From Nitrospiraceae bacterium UBA2600 (lineage in GTDB: Bacteria > Nitrospirota > Thermodesulfovibrionia > Thermodesulfovibrionales > Thermodesulfovibrionaceae), in assembly GCA_002339325.1 (NCBI GenBank), contig DDKK01000001.1, positions 62,001-126,000 on the forward strand: a stretch of 64,000 nucleotides of DNA, read 5' to 3'. This document shows positions 33,427-41,823 of the stretch, piece after piece; the stretch's first letter is position 1; every line of letters starts with the position of its first letter. The notes under the pieces were generated by a model. That model had not been told where the DNA came from, searched no databases, and saw only the letters and a program-made list of their open reading frames with translations. A program made the translations under genes and the position numbers.

Positions 33427-35049
33427 ATGGCAGCAAAGCAGTTAATCTTTGGTGATGCAGCAAGACAGGCCGTATTAAAAGGTGTAACACTACTCACAGA
33501 TGCAGTAAAAGCAACATTGGGTCCAAGAGGAAGAAATGTCGTAATTGACAGAAAATTCGGTTCACCCAATGTAACAAAAGATGGTGTTACTGTTGCAAAA
33601 GAGATAGAGCTTAAAGAACCTTTTGAGAACATGGGTGCTCAACTTGTTCGTGAGGTTGCCTCTAAAACCTCCGATGTAGCAGGTGATGGAACAACCACTG
33701 CTACTGTACTTGCCTATGCAATCTATAAAGAAGGACTAAAGTATGTCTCCGCTGGTGCTAATTCAATGGACCTCAAGAGGGGAATCGACAAAGCCGTCGA
33801 AGCCGTAGTTGAAGAACTCAAAAAGATTTCAAAGCCCGTGGCAGACAAAAAAGAGATTGCCCAGGTCGGAACTATATCAGCTAATAACGACTCTTCTATT
33901 GGTGAGCTCATTGCCGAGGCAATGGATAAAGTAGGGAAAGACGGAGTAATCACCGTTGAAGAAGCAAAGGGAATGGCTACAACTCTTGATATAGTCGAAG
34001 GAATGCAGTTTGACCGTGGATACATCTCTCCCTATTTCATCACAGACCCAGAAAGGCTTGAGTGCGTATTAGAAGATGCCTTTGTCTTAATACATGACAA
34101 GAAAATCTCAAGCATGAAAGACCTTCTCTCAATCCTTGAGCAGATTGCAAGAATGGGAAGACCTCTTCTCATTATTGCAGAGGATGTGGAGGGTGAAGCC
34201 CTTGCCACATTGGTCGTAAATAAACTCCGTGGAGTACTCCAGGTTTGCGCTGTTAAAGCTCCAGGTTTTGGTGAGAGAAGAAAAGCCATGCTTGAAGACA
34301 TCGCCATTCTTACAGGTGGAACTGTAATATCTGAGGATATAGGACTTAAACTTGAAAATGTAAAAATAGAGGACCTCGGAAAAGCAAGGAAGATTATCAT
34401 TGACAAGGACAACACTACAATTGTTGAGGGTGCTGGAGACCCACAGAAAATTCAGGCAAGAATCAAGCAGATTAAAGTTCAGATTGATGAGACTACCTCT
34501 GATTATGACAGGGAAAAGTTACAGGAACGCCTTGCAAAGCTTGCCGGTGGAGTGGCAAGAATAAATGTTGGTGCTGCAACTGAAGCAGAAATGAAGGAGA
34601 AAAAGGCAAGAGTAGAAGATGCTCTCAATGCCACAAGAGCCGCTGTTGAGGAAGGAATTGTTCCTGGTGGAGGAGTAGCCCTTCTTAGATGTCAGAAAGC
34701 CTTAAAAGGTCTTAAACTTGACAACCATGACCAGCAACTTGGCGTTGAAATAGTAAAGAAAGCCCTTGAAGAACCAATCAAGCAGATAATTGCCAATGCT
34801 GGCGTTGAGGCAACACTTATCGTAGAGAAAGTAAAGGAAAACAAAAATACAAACTATGGCTATGACGCCTATGCAGAGAAGTATGTAGATATGATGGAAG
34901 CAGGAATTATTGACCCAACAAAGGTCACAAGAACAGCTCTTCAGAATGCAGCCTCTGTTGCAGGCCTAATGCTAACTACAGAGGTCTTAGTTGCTGAAAT
35001 TCCCGAGGAAGAAAAGAAACCACCAATGCCATCACCTGATATGTACTAA
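33427..35049 (+). CDS. groEL: Chaperonin GroEL
   Basis: Hsp60 folding machine of 540 residues. Recognisable family segments are KAKTLGPRGRNVVID-like (VKATLGPRGRNVVIDRKF), the ATP loop DGTTTATVLA, the apical domain around GYISPYFIT, and RVEDALNATRAAVEEGIVPGGG near the C terminus. The tail reads EEKKPPMPSPDMY and lacks the Gly-Gly-Met repeats found in many mesophilic GroELs. An intrinsic terminator follows 7 bases after the stop. Confidence 0.98.
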   Translation: MAAKQLIFGDAARQAVLKGVTLLTDAVKATLGPRGRNVVIDRKFGSPNVTKDGVTVAKEIELKEPFENMGAQLVREVASKTSDVAGDGTTTATVLAYAIYKEGLKYVSAGANSMDLKRGIDKAVEAVVEELKKISKPVADKKEIAQVGTISANNDSSIGELIAEAMDKVGKDGVITVEEAKGMATTLDIVEGMQFDRGYISPYFITDPERLECVLEDAFVLIHDKKISSMKDLLSILEQIARMGRPLLIIAEDVEGEALATLVVNKLRGVLQVCAVKAPGFGERRKAMLEDIAILTGGTVISEDIGLKLENVKIEDLGKARKIIIDKDNTTIVEGAGDPQKIQARIKQIKVQIDETTSDYDREKLQERLAKLAGGVARINVGAATEAEMKEKKARVEDALNATRAAVEEGIVPGGGVALLRCQKALKGLKLDNHDQQLGVEIVKKALEEPIKQIIANAGVEATLIVEKVKENKNTNYGYDAYAEKYVDMMEAGIIDPTKVTRTALQNAASVAGLMLTTEVLVAEIPEEEKKPPMPSPDMY

Positions 35050-35055
35050 AAAATG

Positions 35056-35087
35056 AGAGGGCGGAAATAAAAACCGCCCTCTTTTTT
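35056..35087 (+). terminator. Intrinsic terminator of groES-groEL
   Basis: A perfect GC-rich stem GAGGGCGG (35057-35064) with CCGCCCTC (35074-35081) around a 9-base A-rich loop, followed by six T. It ends the chaperonin operon just after the groEL stop. Confidence 0.95.
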
Positions 35088-35119
35088 AACTCTTACCTGT
35101 AAAGGCAAAAATAATTCTT

Positions 35120-35875
35120 CTATAGAGGAATAGACTCGACAAAGGCAAATTTAGGTTCGTGAAGCGGTATAATTACATCAGCCATTTCTTTAGTTTTTAA
35201 AAGTATATCATAGACCTCATACGAATTAACCAATGTCCCCGGAGGTATTACTTCCATTCCCATTCCTCTTATCTTGGGTGGAGGATTAAGATTTTCTTCG
35301 ATTACACAAAAACCTGTAATAAGTGCTCTGCCCTTTTCAGTGTCAATCAATATGGACATTCCTCCAGGAGTATGAGCAGGAGTATAAATCATTTTTATAC
35401 CCGGTAGCACTTCCGTATCTTCTTTTAATTGAACAATCTGACCTTTTTGTTCAATTTCAGCAATAAAATCCTCATTATATCTAAAATCAAGGGGATGAGG
35501 ATTGTGTATCTGTTTCAACTCGTTTTCATGAACATAAAAAATTGCATTTACACATTTTGAATCATTCTCACAATGGTCATTGTGTAGATGAGTATGAAGA
35601 ACTATATCGATGTCTTCAGGTTTCAAACCATGTTGCGAAAGAGCTTCTTCAAAAGAATATACTTTTCCTATTGCTTGTTCAATTTCAGAAGAACTGCGGG
35701 GTATAAACTCGCCTGTGTCAATCAAAACATTTTTATCAGAACCCTCTATAAGCCAAGAAAATATGGGAATAACAAAGGGTCTGCCATAGTCGTTTTGATA
35801 AGTCATCATGCCTTTGTCAAATAGTTTTGCCCCTACTACCATCGGATATATTCGATATTTCATGATATTTATCAT
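35120..35875 (-). CDS. MBL-fold metallo-hydrolase (N-acyl homoserine lactonase-like)
   Basis: A 251-residue metallo-beta-lactamase fold protein. The metal motif HTHLHNDH (94-101) contains HxHxDH. A further His is in TPAHTPGG and the final His in IIPLHEPKF. NVLIDTGEF near residue 50 is typical of lactonase-like members. The position that usually holds the metal-bridging Asp (consensus GD) reads ITGFCVI, so that ligand is Phe or supplied differently. The substrate is unknown. A second ATG at 35863 is an equally possible start. It is divergent from hpt. Confidence 0.83.
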   Translation of the reverse strand: MINIMKYRIYPMVVGAKLFDKGMMTYQNDYGRPFVIPIFSWLIEGSDKNVLIDTGEFIPRSSSEIEQAIGKVYSFEEALSQHGLKPEDIDIVLHTHLHNDHCENDSKCVNAIFYVHENELKQIHNPHPLDFRYNEDFIAEIEQKGQIVQLKEDTEVLPGIKMIYTPAHTPGGMSILIDTEKGRALITGFCVIEENLNPPPKIRGMGMEVIPPGTLVNSYEVYDILLKTKEMADVIIPLHEPKFAFVESIPL

Positions 35876-35894
35876 AAACTTTCAAAATCTCCAA

Positions 35895-35925
35895 TTGTCA
35901 AGTTTAAAATATTTTCTGTTATAAT
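35895..35925 (+). promoter_or_regulatory. hpt promoter (probable leaderless message)
   Basis: TTGTCA at 35895-35900 and an extended -10 TGTTATAAT (TG 35917-35918, TATAAT 35920-35925), with a 19-base spacer. The predicted start, about 35932, falls on or next to the ATG at 35933, with no room for a ribosome site. Confidence 0.6.
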
Positions 35926-35932
35926 AAAAACC

Positions 35933-36457
35933 ATGTTTATAGGAAAGCCTCTTATTTCAGAAGAACAAATTCAGCGACGGGTAAGGGAACTTGCCTTGAA
36001 GATATCTAAGGATTACGAAAAAAAAGACCTTGTTGTTTTGGGCATTCTAAAAGGCTCCTTCATGTTTCTGTCTGATTTAATAAGATACATTAAGAGCCCT
36101 CTAAAAGTTGACTTCATAATCGCTTCCAGTTACATAAAAGATAGTTCTTCAGGAGAGGTTAAAATTCATTATTTTCCAAGGGAAGAGCTTAAGGGTAAGG
36201 ACATCCTTCTCGTTGATGACATAATTGATACGGGTATATCTCTTCAGTTCATAAAAGAAAAAATTCTCGAGCAACAACCTTCATCCCTCAAAATATGCGT
36301 TCTCCTTGACAAGAGAGACAGAAGAATAATAGACGTTGCCGTTGATTACATAGGCTTCTCTGTTCCAAATAAATTTATCGTAGGCTATGGTCTTGATTAT
36401 CAGGAAATGTTTAGAAATATTCCATACATTACTATTTTCAAAAAAGAAGTGTCATAA
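35933..36457 (+). CDS. hpt: Hypoxanthine phosphoribosyltransferase
   Basis: Purine salvage enzyme that joins hypoxanthine or guanine to PRPP, giving IMP or GMP. The 174 residues contain the PRPP loop ILLVDDIIDTGIS, the LKGSFMF segment near the N terminus and the base-binding end VGYGLDYQEMFRNIPYI. Length is standard. It heads a four-gene run (hpt, queD, pmbA, acyl-CoA dehydrogenase) and overlaps queD by one base (TAATG). It complements de novo GMP synthesis by guaB-guaA at 58-61 kb. Confidence 0.94.
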   Translation: MFIGKPLISEEQIQRRVRELALKISKDYEKKDLVVLGILKGSFMFLSDLIRYIKSPLKVDFIIASSYIKDSSSGEVKIHYFPREELKGKDILLVDDIIDTGISLQFIKEKILEQQPSSLKICVLLDKRDRRIIDVAVDYIGFSVPNKFIVGYGLDYQEMFRNIPYITIFKKEVS

Positions 36458-36825
36458 TGTATAAACTTAAGATAATTACCGACTTTGATGCTGCCCATCA
36501 ACTAAGAGGTTACAAAGGAAAATGCGAAAACATTCATGGTCATAACTGGAAAGTAGAAATTGCCGTTATATCAGAAAGTCTAAACGACATAGGAATTGCC
36601 ATTGATTTTAAAGAACTTAAGATGATTGCAGAATCGGTTATTTCTAAGTTAGACCATACTTTTTTAAATGAAATTTCACCCTTTAATGAAATAAATCCTT
36701 CCAGTGAAAACATTGCAAGGTGGATATACTATTCTCTTAAAGATAAGTTTGATAAATATCCTGTAAGACTGGATAGCGTAACCGTATGGGAGTCTGAGCA
36801 TGCCTCAGCCACCTATTTTGAGTGA
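36457..36825 (+). CDS. queD: 6-carboxytetrahydropterin synthase / PTPS family
   Basis: A 122-residue T-fold enzyme. The zinc ligands are visible: His in FDAAHQL and two His in IHGHNW. The catalytic Cys sits just before them in GKCENIHGH, and the C-terminal Glu in TVWESEHASATY is conserved. The Cys-x3-His-x-His spacing is that of QueD, which makes the queuosine and deazapurine precursor 6-carboxy-tetrahydropterin. Other queuosine genes are not in the window, so a PTPS-like side role cannot be excluded. Confidence 0.88.
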   Translation: MYKLKIITDFDAAHQLRGYKGKCENIHGHNWKVEIAVISESLNDIGIAIDFKELKMIAESVISKLDHTFLNEISPFNEINPSSENIARWIYYSLKDKFDKYPVRLDSVTVWESEHASATYFE

Positions 36826-38125
36826 TTTATTAGAGGCTGTTAACAAAAAAATCCCTTCCGTAAAAGCTCATTGGGAGCTTTACTGTTTAAGAAGAAAAAT
36901 TTACAACATAGAAGGTAAAGATTTAGAAATTGAGAGAACAAAGCATGCTCAGAGGGACTTATTTTCTATAAGAGTCATCGATGACATGAGGGCGGGTGCA
37001 TCAAGTTGTTCTGTTTTAGAGGATTTGCCAGATGCTTTTGATGCAGCTCTTAAAATTGCTCAGATTTCAGAGCCTGATGAAAATTTAAGTATTCCAGAGC
37101 CTGATATTACAGAAAATATATCGGTATTTGATGAAAATTTATTGCATCTCAAAGAATCTCTCCCGGACCTTTTACTTAAACTTCAAAGGGCTGCTTTTGC
37201 TGACAAAAGAATTAAAAAACTCAGAAATGCCGAGATAAATATCACGATTGATGAAAAAGCTATTATTAACTCTAAAGGCATCTCCCTATATCAACCTTTT
37301 ACAACAATAAGCTCCCATATAGTAGCAATTTCAGAAAACGGACAATCTCAGATGGCATGGGAGTACAGAGTAGAGAGATTTTTTAAGAACATACATATAG
37401 AAGAAGTTGGGCAGGAAGCGGCAAGGAAAGCCATAATGTTACTGAATCCTGAGAAAATAAAATCTTTCAGAGGATGTATTATTTTACACCCCTCTGTAGC
37501 CTGTGATTTTATTGAACTTATTGCTCAATCGCTCTCTGCTGAAAACTATCAGATGGGGAAGTCACTTTTTATAGAAAAGATAGGCAAGATGGTTATAAAC
37601 TCAAAAATCAACATAATAGACGACGGCAAAATTCCCGAGAGATTTGGCTCTACTCCCTTTGACGGTGAGGGAGTTTCTACAAATAGGAAAACCCTTATAG
37701 AAGAAGGGTTTCTCAAACAACTTATGCACAATACATACACAGCTAAAAGAGATAAAACCTTTTCAACAGGCAATGCCATAAGAACAGACAGGGGATTATC
37801 TGTTGGTCCCACGAATCTTTATATTGAATGGAAGGGAGATAAAATGCCTCTCGAAAGCCTTATAAAAAAAGTGGATAGGGGGGTTTATGTAATAGAGGTA
37901 ATGGGAATGCATACAGCTAATCCAGTAACTGGCGATTTTTCTGTAGGGATTGCAGGAATTTATATAGAGAAGGGAGAGTTAAAACATCCTGTAAAAGAAG
38001 CAGTAATATCTGGAAATATTATCAATCTCTTTAATAATATTTTAGCTACAGATGAAGACTTAAAATTTTACGGTCACATAGGGTCAGCAACCCTTCTTGT
38101 GGAGGGTATAGATATATCTGGTTAA
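36800..38125 (+). CDS. pmbA: TldE/PmbA-family metalloprotease-like protein
   Basis: A 441-residue member of the TldD/PmbA (U62) family, which matures peptide antibiotics and degrades unstructured peptides as a TldD-TldE heterodimer. The C-terminal domain has GEGVSTNRKTLIEEGFLK and GVYVIEVMGMHTANPVTGDFS, typical of the PmbA side. No HExxxH metal motif is seen, as expected for TldE rather than TldD. It overlaps queD by 26 bases. A tldD partner is absent here. Confidence 0.88.
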   Translation: MPQPPILSDLLEAVNKKIPSVKAHWELYCLRRKIYNIEGKDLEIERTKHAQRDLFSIRVIDDMRAGASSCSVLEDLPDAFDAALKIAQISEPDENLSIPEPDITENISVFDENLLHLKESLPDLLLKLQRAAFADKRIKKLRNAEINITIDEKAIINSKGISLYQPFTTISSHIVAISENGQSQMAWEYRVERFFKNIHIEEVGQEAARKAIMLLNPEKIKSFRGCIILHPSVACDFIELIAQSLSAENYQMGKSLFIEKIGKMVINSKINIIDDGKIPERFGSTPFDGEGVSTNRKTLIEEGFLKQLMHNTYTAKRDKTFSTGNAIRTDRGLSVGPTNLYIEWKGDKMPLESLIKKVDRGVYVIEVMGMHTANPVTGDFSVGIAGIYIEKGELKHPVKEAVISGNIINLFNNILATDEDLKFYGHIGSATLLVEGIDISG

Positions 38126-38136
38126 GGAGGCGTGCG

Positions 38137-39297
38137 GTGGATTATTTTTTAACAGAAGAACAAAGAATGATAAAAGACCTGGCAAGGCAGATTGCCGAGG
38201 AACATGTAAAACCTGTAAGAGGAGAATTAGATGAGACCGGTGAATTTCCATGGGAAATAATGAAAATTCTTGCCCAAGCCGACATGTTCAGAGTATTCAT
38301 TCCAGAGCAATACGGAGGACTTGGCACAGGTGCTCTTGAACTATGTCTTGTTGTCGAAGAACTATCACGGGTATGTCTTGGCATCTCAACAACCTATGCA
38401 GCAAATGCTCTTGGAACATATCCTATTCTTCTTTTTGGTTCAGAGGAACAAAAACAAAAATATCTTCCAGATATAGCTGATGGAAAACGTCTTGTTGCCT
38501 TTGCACTAACAGAACCCAATGCAGGCAGTGATGCCGGTGGAATTCAAACAACTGCCACTAAAGATGGTGATTACTATATACTTAATGGCCGAAAACAATG
38601 GATAACAAATGGAGGAGAAGCAGAGATTTATACGGTAATAGCACTTACTGACAAAAGCAAAGGTGCAAGGGGAGCGTCTGCTTTCATTGTAGAGAAGGGA
38701 ACACCAGGATTCAGTTTCGGTAAAAAAGAGAATAAAATGGGAATAAGAGCATCCGCCACAAGAGAACTTATCTTTGAAGACTGTAAGGTGCCAAAAGAAA
38801 ATCTACTTAGCAGAGAGGGAATGGGCTTTATTGTAGCAATGAAAACCCTTGACCAGAGCAGAGTTGGCGTGGGAGCTCAAGGTCTTGGAGTTGCTCAAGG
38901 AGCTTTCGAAGAAGCCGCAAAGTTTGCGAAACAAAGAATTCAGTTTGGCCAACCAGTAATAAGTTTCCAGGCAGTACAGCATATGCTCGCTGATATGGCA
39001 ATCCAGATTGAAGCGGCAAGAGCACTCATCTATTCTGTGGCAAGATATGTAGATAGTGGAGCCAAGGATATAACAAAACCTTCTGCTATGGCAAAAACCT
39101 TTGCCACCGATGTGGCAATGAAAGTTACTGTAGACGCCGTTCAGATTATGGGAGGTTCTGGTTACATGAAAGAATATCCTGTTGAGAAAATGATGAGAGA
39201 TGCAAAGATTCTTCAGATATATGAGGGAACTAACCAGATTCAGAGAAATGTAATAGGACAAGAGATAATTAAAGAACTCACAAAAGCAGGAATTTAG
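38137..39297 (+). CDS. Acyl-CoA dehydrogenase (short-chain type)
   Basis: FAD enzyme of 386 residues that oxidises acyl-CoA thioesters to enoyl-CoA. The family segments AFALTEPNAGSDAGG, ITNGGEAEIYTV and GRKQWI are followed by the catalytic base Glu363 in IYEGTNQIQR. The position fits short-chain/butyryl-CoA dehydrogenases. GTG at 38137 is used as start, 6 bases after AAGGAGG. No etfAB or other beta-oxidation genes are near; grouping with hpt-queD-pmbA seems incidental. Confidence 0.94.
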   Translation: MDYFLTEEQRMIKDLARQIAEEHVKPVRGELDETGEFPWEIMKILAQADMFRVFIPEQYGGLGTGALELCLVVEELSRVCLGISTTYAANALGTYPILLFGSEEQKQKYLPDIADGKRLVAFALTEPNAGSDAGGIQTTATKDGDYYILNGRKQWITNGGEAEIYTVIALTDKSKGARGASAFIVEKGTPGFSFGKKENKMGIRASATRELIFEDCKVPKENLLSREGMGFIVAMKTLDQSRVGVGAQGLGVAQGAFEEAAKFAKQRIQFGQPVISFQAVQHMLADMAIQIEAARALIYSVARYVDSGAKDITKPSAMAKTFATDVAMKVTVDAVQIMGGSGYMKEYPVEKMMRDAKILQIYEGTNQIQRNVIGQEIIKELTKAGI

Positions 39298-39305
39298 TTC
39301 AAAAC

Positions 39306-39836
39306 ATGAAAAATCTTATAAAATTTTTACTAATTGTAGGTATTATAATTATAAGCTATAGCTGCGTTACCTATCAAAAGGTTGAAGATGATAGGAAAAC
39401 TTCTACAGAGCTAACAGCCTTTGATAGAGAGGAAATGCTATCGGAACATAACAAATGGAGAACTCTTGTAGGCGTTCCTCCTCTTAGGTGGTCTACTTTC
39501 CTTGAAGAAATGGCAAAAGACTGGGCATATAAACTAAGCAGCATTTATAATTGCAGAATGATACACAGAAGTAGCGACTATGGTGAAAACATCTACTGGT
39601 CAAACTTTCCCTCTTCACCGAAAAAAGTAGTTACTTTCTGGGCAAATGAGAGATTTGATTACGACTATTCAATCAATAAATGTAAGGCAAATAAACAATG
39701 TGGACACTACACACAGCTCGTTTGGAGAGATACGAGAGAGGTTGGTTGTGGCAAGGCAAGATGTAGCAGGGAAGAGGAAATCTGGGTATGCAACTACTAT
39801 CCCGAAGGAAACATAACGGGTAAAAGACCTTATTAA
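39306..39836 (+). CDS. CAP (SCP/PR1)-domain lipoprotein
   Basis: A 176-residue secreted protein with a signal peptide and a lipobox-like SYSC (Cys20), so probably lipid-anchored. Residues about 38-175 form a CAP domain: MLSEHNKWRTLVGVPPLRW, MIHRSSDYGENIYW, then CGHYTQLVWRDTREVGCGKARC and VCNYYPEGN. These include the conserved His/Glu cavity residues and disulfide cysteines familiar from plant PR1 and venom CAP proteins. The bacterial role is unknown. It starts 8 bases after the acyl-CoA dehydrogenase stop and overlaps midA by 4 bases at the 3' end. Confidence 0.88.
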   Translation: MKNLIKFLLIVGIIIISYSCVTYQKVEDDRKTSTELTAFDREEMLSEHNKWRTLVGVPPLRWSTFLEEMAKDWAYKLSSIYNCRMIHRSSDYGENIYWSNFPSSPKKVVTFWANERFDYDYSINKCKANKQCGHYTQLVWRDTREVGCGKARCSREEEIWVCNYYPEGNITGKRPY

Positions 39837-40903
39837 AATTTAGAAAGAACTAAAACTCTGTGTGTCTCCCCCATTCCTTGGGGGAGCACAAGCCTTTTGA
39901 ATTTATCTATTAAACCTTCCTGTCTCAGTCTTTCAAGAAGAGCTTCATCGCACATAGAAACAAGAAATTTGCTTTGCCATGTACAATCCTCTAAAGTGAA
40001 ACCCGCCTCCTTTGACCATTTTTTGAGAGCAGAGAAATTAATATGTGCTGTTATATCCTGCTGGCCGATGTGAAGATATGGATTTTCATTAATACTGTGT
40101 TTATAGTAGCATAGCAAAGTGCCCTTTGTTCTTTGTGGAGAATAATACTCTTCCGAATCAAAGCCATAATCAAAAATAAGAACATTTCCTTTTTTCAGGG
40201 CAAAGGATATTTTCTCAATGAATTCCTTCATTTCTAAATTAACTTCGGAACGATAACTATCCAGCTCCAGAACGTGAGGAGCAAATTCTATTAAATAATC
40301 AACGGTCTCCCTTCTTGCAGGTAAAAGAATTTCAATCAACTCACCCTTTTGATTAATGTCCAAGTATACCTCTAAAGCCTCTCCTCTCTTGACCTCAAAA
40401 ATTCTAACAGGTAAAGCATCAAATATCTCATTACATATTACAATACCTTGCAAAGCAGCTAAGCTTTCAATTGAACTATACCATTTAACATGATACTTAT
40501 AATTTTTAAGTCTTTGCCTTTGTAATTCTGTGAGCTTTTCATTTATCTCAACCAGGTTGTAAGTAAAATCCCAATTTAAAAAAATACCCTCTTTTTCAAA
40601 CTCCTCTAAGATGTCCTCGGCAAGATACCCCATACCAGGACCTACTTCAGTGACTGAAAATTCCTCTGGAGAACCTAAATTTTGCCAGAATTTAGTAATC
40701 GCTTTACTTAGAATGATTCCGAATACCTTTCCAAGATGTGACGCCGTAAAAAAATCTCCCTCTCTGCCTATTTTCATCTCCTTTCTCATGTAATATCCAA
40801 ACTCTGGCTCATATAGAGCTATTCTCATAAATTCATCAAACGGAATAGCTCCATTGGTCTTAATTTTCTGGATAATTATTTGTTCAAGAACGGAAGATAT
40901 CAT
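39833..40903 (-). CDS. MidA/NDUFAF7-family SAM-dependent methyltransferase
   Basis: A 356-residue class I methyltransferase of Pfam Methyltransf_28. Motifs include ALYEPEFGYY near the N terminus, the SAM loop TEVGPGMGYLAEDILEEF, CNEIFDALPV and LIFDYGFDSEEYYSPQRTKG. The eukaryotic relative NDUFAF7 methylates an arginine of complex I subunit NDUFS2; bacterial members are untested. It overlaps nadA by 4 bases (ATGA), so it lies in a lytic-transglycosylase-nadA-midA operon. Confidence 0.9.
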   Translation of the reverse strand: MISSVLEQIIIQKIKTNGAIPFDEFMRIALYEPEFGYYMRKEMKIGREGDFFTASHLGKVFGIILSKAITKFWQNLGSPEEFSVTEVGPGMGYLAEDILEEFEKEGIFLNWDFTYNLVEINEKLTELQRQRLKNYKYHVKWYSSIESLAALQGIVICNEIFDALPVRIFEVKRGEALEVYLDINQKGELIEILLPARRETVDYLIEFAPHVLELDSYRSEVNLEMKEFIEKISFALKKGNVLIFDYGFDSEEYYSPQRTKGTLLCYYKHSINENPYLHIGQQDITAHINFSALKKWSKEAGFTLEDCTWQSKFLVSMCDEALLERLRQEGLIDKFKRLVLPQGMGETHRVLVLSKF

Positions 40904-41823
40904 CTATTGGAGGGATGATAAAGTTCAAACATTCTATCAAGGGCTTCTTTTGCTTTTATTCTTATCTCTTCAGGGACTTTAATTACGTGTTTCATTTCTT
41001 TGAGCGCATTTAAAACACTCTCAAGAGTTGTTACTTTCATATTTGGACATACCATTGTTTTCTTTAAGGGATAGAAATTTTTCTGAGGATTCTCTTTCTT
41101 TAGTCTATATATAATTCCTTCTTCTGTGCCTATTATATAGTCCTTAGCGTTGGATTTATTTGCAAATCTTACCATTCCAGAAGTAGATGCTACATGGTCA
41201 GCCAACTCTATTACTTCAGGTCTGCATTCAGGATGAACCACTACAAGAGCATGGGGGTAAGACTCTTTTGCCCTCATTACATCTTCCCTTCTTATCATAT
41301 GATGGGTTGGGCAAAATCCATCCCAGAAAATTATCTCTTTTTGAGGAACTTTTCGTTTTGCCCAAAGTGCGAGATTTTTATCAGGTACGAAGAGAACCCT
41401 TTGGGATGGCACTGCTTTTACAATCTCTGGAGCATTTGCTGAAGTGCAACATACGTAACTCATAGCTTTTACTTCAGCTGTAGTGTTCACATAGGAGACT
41501 ACGGGAGTATCTGGATACTGTGATGCCCATTTTTTGAGCTTTTCTCCATCAATCATGTCAGCCATAGGACAACCTGCATCAATCTCGGGAAGGAGAACAA
41601 TTTTTTCTGGATTGAGAATTGCCGCTGTTTCCGCCATAAAATGAACTCCGCAAAAGACTATAACATCGCACTTAACTTCCGTTGCTTTTTTGCTCAATTC
41701 AAGAGAGTCACCTACAAAGTCAGCTATATCCTGAATTTCACCTCTCTGATAATTATGAGCAAGAATTATAGCTTTTTTCTCTCTTTTTAATCTTAAAATT
41801 TCCCCTACCATCTCCGTGACCAT
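40900..41823 (-). CDS. nadA: Quinolinate synthase
   Basis: [4Fe-4S] enzyme that condenses iminoaspartate with dihydroxyacetone phosphate to form quinolinate for NAD. The 307 residues carry the three cluster cysteines: Cys58 (FCGVHFMAE), the YVCCTSAN pair and VCPNMKVTTLESV near the end. Length matches the compact thermophile form. Its start region overlaps the 3' end of the lytic transglycosylase gene by 19 bases; an ATG at 41811 is an alternative start. nadB and nadC are not in the window. Confidence 0.95.
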   Translation of the reverse strand: MVTEMVGEILRLKREKKAIILAHNYQRGEIQDIADFVGDSLELSKKATEVKCDVIVFCGVHFMAETAAILNPEKIVLLPEIDAGCPMADMIDGEKLKKWASQYPDTPVVSYVNTTAEVKAMSYVCCTSANAPEIVKAVPSQRVLFVPDKNLALWAKRKVPQKEIIFWDGFCPTHHMIRREDVMRAKESYPHALVVVHPECRPEVIELADHVASTSGMVRFANKSNAKDYIIGTEEGIIYRLKKENPQKNFYPLKKTMVCPNMKVTTLESVLNALKEMKHVIKVPEEIRIKAKEALDRMFELYHPSNR

